This document shows positions 49,480 to 58,320 of a DNA stretch of 64,000 nt, one piece after another; the first letter of the stretch is position 1, and each line of letters begins with the position of its first letter. Source of the stretch: Melanopsichium pennsylvanicum (lineage: Eukaryota > Basidiomycota > Ustilaginomycetes > Ustilaginales); the NCBI GenBank assembly GCA_900208305.1, contig OAPG01000007.1, forward strand, positions 62,001 to 126,000, in the 5' to 3' direction. A program made the position numbers and the translations under genes. The notes beneath the pieces are model-generated. The model saw only the letters and a program-made list of their open reading frames with translations. It was not told the DNA's origin and did not search any database.

Positions 49480-52400
49480 TTAGAAATCTACACCCAAAAG
49501 CGCTGTACCAGCAGGCGACCTCTCCAAAGACCGAATTTGCCTTGTATGCCAACCATCACTTTGCAACCTAGCAATAGCAGAACCTTGATCAAGATTCGTA
49601 ACTGCGCTCCTATTCCTCCTTGGTCTCTGGGATGCTGGAATTGCACGCTGCTGCTGCTGCTGTGATCCTGCACCAGACGAAGAGGGACGATGCGAGTTGA
49701 GTTCACGTCTCACAACATTGGCTGGTGCAGTGGAAGGTCTGGTCGGTCTCGAACAAGGTGAGCAAGGAGTCGCGTCTGTAAAACTTGGCATGTTTGGCTG
49801 TGGTGGCATGTGGGGCGAAGTAGGAGGGTAACATGTTTCCTTCTCGGCAACATCCCCACTCGAAACGCTCCTCAGATCTCCATCCCTACTTTCTTCGGTG
49901 ATAGCATCGTCGACAGGATGAACAAATCGTCCACTTTCCGTCTGCTGTGATGGGCAAGACTCTTGCTGACCCTGGATGAACCTCCTGATCCCCAAAGAGC
50001 TGTTCATGTTGTTGTTATTGCTGTTGTTAACGCCAGCATTCTGCTGAGGTGCCGCCTTCCTAGACACCGACTCAGCCCTGGAAAGAGGACCATCGGCAAG
50101 CTGCCTCATCTCGTGATCTTCGTTGGTCTGTTTCGACTTACTCGAAGTCACACTCTGCCTCCTAGCAGGCGACAGCGCGGTACCTGTTTGAGCATCGTAC
50201 TCGTACCCATTTTCCTTGGAGCTACGACGTCCACCCCATCGCTTGGCACTCGGCAAGAGATTGACCTTGTTGGTAATGGGCGAAGTGGGATTGTCATCCG
50301 AAAACTTGGAAGCGGTTTCGAGCTTGTCTTCGTCATCGCTTCCAGCGTAGCCCTTGTTGAAGCGGCCAGTCGAAGTGAGGAAGCTCTCCTTGTGGCTGAT
50401 GCGGTGAGGCACATCTCCTTTCAGCTCCTTCTCCTCCGCCTCGGACTGGAGCGAAGAGGGATACCTCCTTCGCATCTCGAGGATCACCTCGTGCTCAAAA
50501 TCATCAGCCTGACGACCACGAAGCAGCATCATCTGCGACTTGGAAAAGAGAGTGTAAGGCACAAAGACAAAAGGTGTCGCGGGGCTGGGCTTGTCGGTGG
50601 GTACGACTTCGGAAACCACATGCTGGCCCTCGGAAGCAGAGTACGAAGTGGGCATGGTCCTTGCCTCGGGCAAGACAGCTTGAACCAGGATCATCTCGGC
50701 GGGTGGCGTCGAGTCATCGAGGTTCGAAGGAACCTCGAGCACCTCGGCGCTGATGCGGGCAGTCTGGCAGATCTTGGGGTAGAACCTGACCGAGTTGTGA
50801 AGAGCGTCGAGTGAGATGAAAAGCGAAGTCTGGAACTGGATCATGAGCTCGACCGCCTCCTGTTCAGCTTCGTTTTCTTGGTTGTCGGCGACATTGACAG
50901 AAGAGATGGACTGGAGGTACTTGCGTCGCTCGCCGGATCGGATCGACTCGCGCTCGCACACCTTCATGGCATCCTCCATCGTCGCCTGGTCGAGCGAGCC
51001 GAGGAAGGTCTTCATCTCGGTCGTGATGCACTGCACATCGGGTAGGCGGTACGCAGGAATCTGATGACGCGCAAAGTTGTACACCAACACATCCAGACCA
51101 CCTTCCTTGCTGGTGGAGGCACGAACGCCAAAAAGACCGCAGTAGACTCCACCAGGCTGGACGACGGGGCGAGTACCGCGCTTGGCGTACACTTTGAGCG
51201 AGTCGAGCAATGGCTCCATGTCTTCCTTCTGGACGGCGACACGGTCAGCAAGCACACCGGCGAGGAAACGAGTCTCGGTCATGCGATAACCCATCTGTCG
51301 GAAGCGCTCGGTCGAGGCGGCCGAATTGGGGAGCTCGCGGACGAGGAAAAGCATGGCACCTTCTTCCTGATCGTGGCCCTCGCCAAAGATGGAAGGAACT
51401 GGACCGTTGATGGAACTTTCGTCGTCTGAAAATTGACGCGAGGGTGTAAACTTGTCAGGGACGGCGTTTGTGTTTGTGTTGTTCTGACCGTTGCGTCGGG
51501 TACCGGTGGGGAGGACGTGGTCGTAAAGCACACCGATCTGCTCAAAAGGAATGTCGAGCTCGGCAGCAAGGTGGTAGGCAGCGTCGATGAAGCGGTCACG
51601 GAAGTCAGCCAGACTCTGAGGACCCTTGCGGCGATCGTCAGAGATGTCGAGAGATCGTCGACCCTGAGCAATCATTTTTTTACCGCGGCTCTTCCAGATG
51701 GCCTCGTTGCGCTGAGCGTTCTGGGTCTCGGCAGCAAAGCGCGAGGTGATGGCACGGAGCCAAGGGCTGATGATGGCCCAATCCCAAGAGAGAGAGTAAA
51801 GCCACTGGAAGGTGGGCTGACGGTTGTCGAGCGCATCGAGGATATCGCGGGTGTTGACGTCGGTCTCGATGATCATGAGGGGCATGGTACCGTCAGGCTT
51901 GACGAGGAGGCGTCCCTGCTTGTCAAAAGTGACAGAGCAGACGACGACCTTTTTGGACTTTCTTCGTGCGTCTCGAACGATGAGCATGTCGGAGACAGCG
52001 ATAAAGATGGAAAAGCAAATAATGACAAAGCACATGCAGCCGATGGCAATGACGAGGACATTGTTGCGCTGACGACCAGTGAGGAGGCTGACCTCCATGG
52101 CACCGGTGATGGTGGAAGGCTTGACCTTGTAGCTGGTACCCCAAACACCAATGTAGTGCATGCCGGATACGGCGGCAGCGAGTACGAAAGCGCAGAGCAT
52201 GCGCTTCCACCACGAGTCCTCCCACTGATGTCGGAACCTGAAGAAGCCGGTGAGAGCGACGGTGGAAGCGACGCAAGCCACGACAATGGAGATGGTGACG
52301 AGGGTAGGGCTGTAGCTGACGGCGTAGTTGGTCTTGAGTGAGGCCGAGTAGTGCATGAGACTGACAATGAGACCAGTGAGAATGCCAGAGATGGTGGTTC

Positions 52401-52943
52401 TTATAAAGCTAAAGGAAATGGCGGCGTCGACAATGAAAAAGGCGGCGTGGAGAGCAATGATGGGGACAAAGAGACTGAGGACGGTGAATCCAGGGTCGAC
52501 CTTGATATACCAGTTTACGCCAGCGACGGGACGAAGGCTCATGTGCATGCCGATGAAATGCATACCCCAGATACCGACGGAAGCCATGGTGGTAGCTGCA
52601 AGAGAGAGCAAAAAGATGTTCTTCTTACCCTTGTTCGAGGTGCGCTTGCCGAGAACGAGGAGGGTAGAGTAGGAGCCAAGAGCGGCGACGGCAACGGAAG
52701 CCACGACGATGCCAGGGTTGAAACGCTGGGGGATGCGGTGGATGACATAGTATTCGGCCACGGCAGTGAGGTCTGAGGAGAAAGCGACAGCGACACCAAC
52801 AAGCCAGTCAGCCAAAAGAGTTTGAGGATTAGAACAAGGTGGAAAGAGGAAAGACAAGGATACTCACTATTCGCGTTGACGCCAGCAGGCAAGACGGGCT
52901 CCATGTAGAGTGCCCGAGGGACGAGGTGGTGGAAGCCGTCCAT
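49480..52943 (-). CDS. MHYT-domain membrane protein, two exons
   Basis: A predicted multi-spanning membrane sensor. Exons are 52868-52943 and 49480-52772. The 95-nt intron has donor GTGAGT, a CTGAC branch-like site and acceptor CTCAG. The joined frame is 1122 residues starting MDGFHHLVPRALYMEP. About seven membrane segments fill residues 27-290. They contain the three MHYT-type motifs: GMHFIGMHM, SLMHYSAS and GMHYIGVWG. In bacteria the MHYT domain is thought to bind copper and sense a diatomic gas; the role in fungi is not known to me. A cytosolic region of more than 800 residues follows, first folded-looking (to about 830) and then Ser/Gln/Asn-rich. It has no GGDEF, EAL or kinase motif I can see. 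The unspliced frame begins at a TTG, which supports splicing. Confidence 0.87.
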
Positions 52944-53288
52944 TGTGATGCGATGGGTAGTGGAGAAGAGAGAAGCTTCTGATGCGAAGAGAGGGTGATG
53001 ATGTGATGAGTTTGGGGACTTCTACCAAGACTTTCCGAGGCGTGAAGGCCTCACAGAGCATGTAAGGATGCCCTACCACAAGGGGAAGGCCAAGCAACAA
53101 GTTGGGTTGGTTGATGTGCTGGTGTCCAGAAGAAAAGCAAAAAGAAACCGAGGTGCAACGACGCGATGGGACTAGGATGAATGATAGTGATGATGTCGCG
53201 CTATGGGGAATAATGAAGGGGAGCAAGAGAGATTGAAGCGAGAGAAGAAAAGGACGACGACGGACGAAAAGGGAAGGGATGTGGGGTT

Positions 53289-53309
53289 GGGGGGGGGGGG
53301 GGGGGGGGG
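53289..53309. repeat. Poly(G) run of 21
   Basis: An uninterrupted G homopolymer about 350 bp upstream of the MHYT gene start. It is C-rich on that gene's sense strand. Its length is uncertain for sequencing reasons. Confidence 0.8.
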
Positions 53310-53809
53310 AAATGGGGGATCCAGAGCTTTGGGAGCGCTTGCACCAGACGATGCTTTTGTAGTTGTTTTTGATCGAGTCGGCTGAATGAGTATATTGAGT
53401 TGTGGTAAGGTAGGCTGCGTATACGTTTGTGCTGGGCTGTGGAATCTAGAGGACGGGGAAGCATCAACCTCAGCCTGGTTAAGGTGGGAAGAATCAGACA
53501 TGACCCAAGATCAAGACCAATATCAAGCTAAAAGCCAAGTCCAACGTAAAAAAGCGTAGTCCAACGTAAAGAAGCGTAAAAGTCTGTGAGTAATACAATG
53601 AGCGGCAGATGTGGATCAAACTGTACTGTGGGAAAAAAACAAAAAATAATAAAAATCAAAAAATTCAAAAAAAAAAAAAAAAAAAGATCCGCTTGTGTAG
53701 AGCACAATCCCAGTACGCTTAATACAAATGCGGTTGGCCAGAGCGGAGCTATAAATCTTGGCGCCCATGGAGAAATCTGTGATTATATGAGCTTTACTGT
53801 ACTTTGTAC

Positions 53810-53831
53810 AAGCAAGCAAGCAAGCAAGCAA
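53810..53831. repeat. (CAAG)n tetranucleotide repeat
   Basis: Five or more CAAG units in the gene-free stretch, directly following a TACTGTA copy. Confidence 0.75.
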
Positions 53832-55002
53832 GGAGTAAGCCAAATTCACATTTGGAGTCAGTCAGATTATTATCACTGTGTACCTGCGACAGGTCATTCT
53901 GTGATGGAGCTCATCATCGTCTTTCTACCCACATGACTGGGACAAAGGTGAATCAACATTCAACACCAACACAACCACCAATCCGCAGTCGATTGTTCAA
54001 TCCAAAAACAAGCTCCTGTGGTGTGCACGCCCGCCCAAACTGGACCATGATAAGTAATGAATGGTTTCAGGAACAACAAAGTCAATCAAGAAATCTGCAA
54101 GGAGCTCATCGTAGCCACTTTCGCGGGAGGGAGGGGAGGGAAATCGATTCAATCGAGAAACCAACACAAGTAAGGGGGTAAAAGCAGAACAACAGACGCT
54201 GCTTTATGCCAGTGTAAAATGAATGAATGACACTTGTCCACCCAATTCCAACGCTGCAAGGGATGGTGCCACGCGGCGCCACACGAACAGGTTGCAAGAC
54301 ACTCGTTGATTCGCTTACGTTTGGCAGCTTCCTTGAAGAGCGGCCAGACAAACTCGCACCCTGCTTGTCGACGTGCTATCATCACCAAACTTGTTCTTAC
54401 TCTTTTTCATAGCTCGAGCCACGTGGTAAAGGCTGCCCACAAAAGCAGACACCTCACCGACATTTGGATTCACTACAGTATCAGACAATCCACTTGATCC
54501 TTGACACTACAGTTGATGCCATTCTATGATAACTATGCTTTCTCGTCTGCAATCAATCTGGGCTGGTTTCTTTGTATAGTCAATCCATATTTTTGTGCAG
54601 CATCGTTGCGATTGCTACGCAGAGTTTCATGTATTAATTTTGGTTTAAGGATTGGGTGGTAAAGGACCTGCATGTCGCTTAAGCGGACTGCATGCAGTTG
54701 ACACTGAATCGAGCAAGGTGGTTACCAAACCGGAGTCAATTCCGGGAGTTGTAAGGGCGTGCATGTGGTTGCATTAGCATGTGTCTTGTCTTGTTGCCTC
54801 CTAAACCTGTAACAATAGCACAGCAGTTGTCAAAAATCACGCTTTCCTTCCCGTTTCCGTTTCCTCTTCCCTTTTGGTTTCGCTGATAACTGCACGCCCC
54901 GAAATTGCAAAAGCTTGGGTGAATTAGCCGATTCAAACCATGATTAGAGTAGTAATTTACCAGTTACAGAAGTCGACCTTTTTCACAAAATTTTGAGTTG
55001 TA

Positions 55003-55193
55003 ATGTTCAAACAATCAAACAATCAAATGAAATATTTTCCAACCTACTCAACAAGAGTTTAACAAAGTCAATGTCGTCAGTGTCGGACCCGAAAAAAAGT
55101 TGCTCCCACATCACTTCTCTTGTTGCTCCAAATTTGTCCAACATTGCATGCTCTCCTCGCTATCACTTTACTTGGTCGCATAGCACGCATTGA
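55003..55193 (+). promoter_or_regulatory. Upstream ORFs in the eIF2B-delta leader
   Basis: Three short ATG-started frames precede the eIF2B-delta start at 55212: 55003-55062, 55071-55193 (40 residues) and 55148-55183 (11 residues, another frame). The second ends 18 bases before the main ATG. Whether they lie in the mRNA depends on the unknown transcription start. Confidence 0.4.
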
Positions 55194-55211
55194 GTGCTGA
55201 ATACTCTCATC

Positions 55212-56780
55212 ATGTCAGACCACACACCAATTGCAGCCTCTTCTGCCGTCTCGGCATCATCAACGTCGTCTTCGTCTGTAGGCCCAACCACTGATCCAAC
55301 CAAGAAAGCGGCCCAACCCAACCCCAACAACAAAGTCTCGAGTGACAAGAAAATGTCGGCAAAGGAGCTCAAAGCAGCTCGAAGAGCAGCCAAGGTAGCC
55401 GAACGTGGGCTTGACCATACGTCTCTTCCCGTTCGAGTCCCACCTTCATCCAATGCGCAACCCTCTGCGACGCAACAACAAGCATCAACCAAGCAGCAGC
55501 AGCGACCTCGCTCATCCTCCAATAACGCTCCAAGTTCGAGACCTAGCACCAGCGCTGGTTTGCTTCACAACGCTCCTCCTACGTCTATGGTCGCCACTGC
55601 TTCGACCTCTGGCACCCGCAAAGCAGTCCATGATGTGGAAGCAGCCACCAAATCCATCCCGCCTCATCCGAGCGTAGCTTTGTTCGGCAACGTCTCATCG
55701 AACAAACCGCACAACACCCACATCAACGCCCAAGTGTCAGCCTCTTTTCGATCCAATATTCATCCCTCGGTTCTCAAATTGTCAACTCAACTTGCGCAAT
55801 ACAAGCTCATCGGAGCCGACACGCGCGCCATTGCGCTTCTTCGAGCAATGGCTGATGTAATCCGAGACTACAAAACGCCTCACGGTGAGATGCTCAATCG
55901 TGACCTTCTCAAAAATGTCTCTGCTCAAGTCGGCCATCTGGTTGATGCGAGAGCTATGGGTACGTCGCAAGGCGTAGCCGTGCGATATCTCAAATATGAA
56001 ATTTCGGTAGTATCTGCCGATCTTACCGAAGACGAGGCCAAAGAGCACTTGCTAGAACGTATCGACCATTTTGTACGAGATCGCATCGTGTATGCATCAA
56101 GGATCATCTGTACGCAGGCAGGAAGCAAGATTAAGCATGGCGACGTGGTCATGACGTTCGCTCGCTCCTCTGTGGTGGAAGGTACACTTCTTTCAGCATG
56201 GCAGCTTGGTATTCGATTCCAAGTCATCGTTGTCGACACCCGCCCATTGCTCGAAGGCAAGGCTTTGCTTTCTGTATTACTCGCCGCTGGTATTCCCTGC
56301 ACTTATGGACTGATTTCGTCACTCTCCTCCCTCATGCCGCGTGCCCACATTTTGCTGTTAGGCACTTCGGCGCTGCTTGCCAACGGAGCATTGTATAGCC
56401 GTTCAGGAACAGCAACGTGTGCAATGATGGCAAAGGAGAAAGGAATTCCGGTCATCGTTTGTTGCGAGACCTACAAATTCTCGGAGCGTGTTCAGCTCGA
56501 CTCTTTTGTCCAGAATGAGGCTGGCAATCCCAGGGATCTGCTGCTGCCCACCAAAGACCAAGTGGATGCAGCAGATCAAGAAGAGACCCAGAATGCAAAC
56601 AAAGGGCTCATCGATGTAGCAGAGTGGGAAGCAAGTAACCACCTGGCGGTGGTCAACTTATTGTACGACGTCACGCCGCCAAGATTCATCAGTGCGGTTG
56701 CATCCGAGGTTGGGTTGTCAGGTCCGGAGAGTGTCGGTGTAATTCTGCGCGATTATAAGAGCGTTTTGTATGGTGTATGA
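55212..56780 (+). CDS. GCD2: Translation initiation factor eIF2B subunit delta
   Basis: A 522-residue delta subunit of eIF2B (yeast Gcd2), the cytosolic guanine-nucleotide exchange factor for eIF2. It belongs to the regulatory subcomplex that senses phosphorylated eIF2-alpha. The N-terminal roughly 170 residues are Ser/Ala/Gln-rich with a basic helix (KKMSAKELKAARRAAKVAERG region), as in other delta subunits. The conserved eIF2B alpha/beta/delta domain covers about 180-520, with SNIHPSVLKLSTQLAQYKL, GDVVMTFARSSVVEGTLLSA, VVDTRPLLEGKALL, LLGTSALLANGALYSRSGTA and VIVCCETYKFSERVQLDSF. The open frame begins at a GTG (55194); I chose the first ATG, which agrees with the family. Short upstream ORFs precede it. 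Confidence 0.95.
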   Translation: MSDHTPIAASSAVSASSTSSSSVGPTTDPTKKAAQPNPNNKVSSDKKMSAKELKAARRAAKVAERGLDHTSLPVRVPPSSNAQPSATQQQASTKQQQRPRSSSNNAPSSRPSTSAGLLHNAPPTSMVATASTSGTRKAVHDVEAATKSIPPHPSVALFGNVSSNKPHNTHINAQVSASFRSNIHPSVLKLSTQLAQYKLIGADTRAIALLRAMADVIRDYKTPHGEMLNRDLLKNVSAQVGHLVDARAMGTSQGVAVRYLKYEISVVSADLTEDEAKEHLLERIDHFVRDRIVYASRIICTQAGSKIKHGDVVMTFARSSVVEGTLLSAWQLGIRFQVIVVDTRPLLEGKALLSVLLAAGIPCTYGLISSLSSLMPRAHILLLGTSALLANGALYSRSGTATCAMMAKEKGIPVIVCCETYKFSERVQLDSFVQNEAGNPRDLLLPTKDQVDAADQEETQNANKGLIDVAEWEASNHLAVVNLLYDVTPPRFISAVASEVGLSGPESVGVILRDYKSVLYGV

Positions 56781-57091
56781 GCACAAGCAATCTCTGCAAT
56801 ACAGCAATGATCATTACTTGTGTAGTATCAGCATCTCTTTTCAAGAATGACCACTTCGAGGGTGAACTGATTATTGAATGTGAGATGCGACAGTAAATTA
56901 AAACACTTTATAATGATTTAGGGTGTAACTTGAGCGAACGACCTCCACTTTACGAAAGCTGGCCGCGGACCCTTTTTCTTTTTTGGTTTTGAGGGGTTAG
57001 GGTGGTTTGAACGCCTTTTGAGAACAACATATTACCATCGTCACTCAATCTTACTCAAGGTTTCTATATAACTCTGGCAACTCTTGCAAGC
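56781..57091. promoter_or_regulatory. Intergenic region with telobox-like element before COQ9
   Basis: 311 bp between tandem genes. It has GGGTTAGGGTGG (telobox-like) near 56994-57005 and TATATAA at 57065-57071. The TATA box lies only 21 bp before the first ATG of the next gene. Transcription might therefore begin after that ATG and use Met13 instead. Confidence 0.4.
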
Positions 57092-58171
57092 ATGTCAGCA
57101 AGACATGTCGTATCGTCATTGGTTAGAATGGTGGTCAGAGCTCGCCGCAATTCTACTGTCCTCAAGTTCAATCATAGTACGACTCGGCCATATTTGAACG
57201 GCTTCTCACCAACAGCTCGCACTATCACCACCAGTGCAGCAAGCTCCTCTGCAAGCTTTCAAGCTGGTCCTTCTTCCAATTGTACCGCCGGTAGCAGCGC
57301 TTCCAAACACACTCGTGATCGTGCAAAGCCAGACGCAGCCACACTACTTCTCCTAGACAGCGTCGATTCCATTCCCCAGTATGGCTTTACTCAATCGGCA
57401 TACCTTCTCCCCAGCGCATGCTCACCTCTGAACGTCGAAGAAACGCTCAAACGTCAACGTATCCTCTCGACACTCTTTCCCGGTTCTCCGACCACTTTCG
57501 ATGCGAAGCTGTTCATGGCTTGGAACAAAGTTTGCGACCTTGCGATTGTTCATCACATCTCAACTGAACAAGTTATACAAGTATTACGTGCTGGTGAGCC
57601 GCTCGATTGCAACACGATGCAAGGCAAACCTGTTCGCATGGATGCCAATCTATCTGCTCAGGCTGAAAAAGTTGCATTTCACAAGCTTGCCATTTTGATC
57701 CAAGAGCGTCTACGTCTGTCATGGATGGTTAAAGCACATCTGACACAAGGTATTACCGCACTCAGCACCATCTCGCCCATAAAAACCACACTTGGTTCCA
57801 TTTTACCACATAAGACAATCTTGCCCAATTTCCCCACACCTCTTCCTCTGCTTGACCTCACCTCCAGCTTTGTTGCAACCTTGTTAACGCATCCAATTGT
57901 ACAGGACAAGAGCGGCTGGATGGATCCAGACGGTTCAGAATGGTACGCTGTGAGGATGAGGTTGATATTGGCCTACACAACCGCGACGCTGCATGCGGCT
58001 AGTGCAAATGTTACCCATTTCCAAGATACTCAAAACTTGTTTTGGAGAGTGATCAGAGCAAGAGAAAACGGTATTGCAGCCACATTGGGAACAATGATGG
58101 GTAGTGGAAAAGCGTGGATCAAGTGGGGTGGCAGAGGTTGGTTGGGAGTCTTTAGAAGTTTGGGATTGTAA
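57092..58171 (+). CDS. COQ9: COQ9-like ubiquinone biosynthesis protein
   Basis: A 359-residue protein that I read as a divergent COQ9, the lipid-binding partner of COQ7 in mitochondrial coenzyme Q synthesis. The first roughly 50 residues (LVRMVVRARRNST and ARTITTSAA) look like a matrix presequence. The COQ9-type N-terminal helix begins at about 90 (LLLDSVDSIPQYGFTQ). The best family match is the helix near 285-320 (GSEWYAVRMRLILAYTTATLH and FWRVI), comparable to the WYTKRALLAAVYTSTELY region of COQ9. Between them is a Pro/Thr-rich insertion. The end (GSGKAWIKWGGRGWLGVF) is unusual for the family. The start is ATG 57092, or possibly Met13. Family assignment is from remembered motifs, so moderate. 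Confidence 0.68.
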   Translation: MSARHVVSSLVRMVVRARRNSTVLKFNHSTTRPYLNGFSPTARTITTSAASSSASFQAGPSSNCTAGSSASKHTRDRAKPDAATLLLLDSVDSIPQYGFTQSAYLLPSACSPLNVEETLKRQRILSTLFPGSPTTFDAKLFMAWNKVCDLAIVHHISTEQVIQVLRAGEPLDCNTMQGKPVRMDANLSAQAEKVAFHKLAILIQERLRLSWMVKAHLTQGITALSTISPIKTTLGSILPHKTILPNFPTPLPLLDLTSSFVATLLTHPIVQDKSGWMDPDGSEWYAVRMRLILAYTTATLHAASANVTHFQDTQNLFWRVIRARENGIAATLGTMMGSGKAWIKWGGRGWLGVFRSLGL

Positions 58172-58320
58172 AGTACTTCATGTCACTATTATACGATATA
58201 TCCGCATGGCAGCTCATTCCTCCGAATCGAACAAGTTTGCAAGATCAACAATTCCAATAGAATTTGGATTTTTTTTTTCTTCTTTTTTTTTTTCGAATGA
58301 GTGTTTATAAAGGTTATGAT

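Larger units (their letters stand above)
52944..55211. promoter_or_regulatory. Divergent region, MHYT gene / eIF2B-delta
   Basis: The largest gene-free stretch, 2.27 kb. It contains a 21-base G run (53289-53309), an A run near 53668-53686, a (CAAG)n repeat at 53810-53831, the 7-mer at 53795 and 54474, and short upstream ORFs before eIF2B-delta. Open frames here are low-complexity or unlike proteins. Confidence 0.45.

Noticed and set aside
51433..52341. 302-codon plus-strand frame
   Set aside because: It lies antisense to the MHYT membrane gene and has shadow-type composition.
52773..52867. TTG-initiated single-exon version of the MHYT protein
   Set aside because: The segment has intron signals at both ends, and splicing gives an ATG start.
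56990..57010. CCCTAACCC on the minus strand as a telomerase RNA template
   Set aside because: It is only one and a half telomere repeats inside a 311-bp gap between two coding genes, too short for a fungal telomerase RNA. A telobox is more likely.
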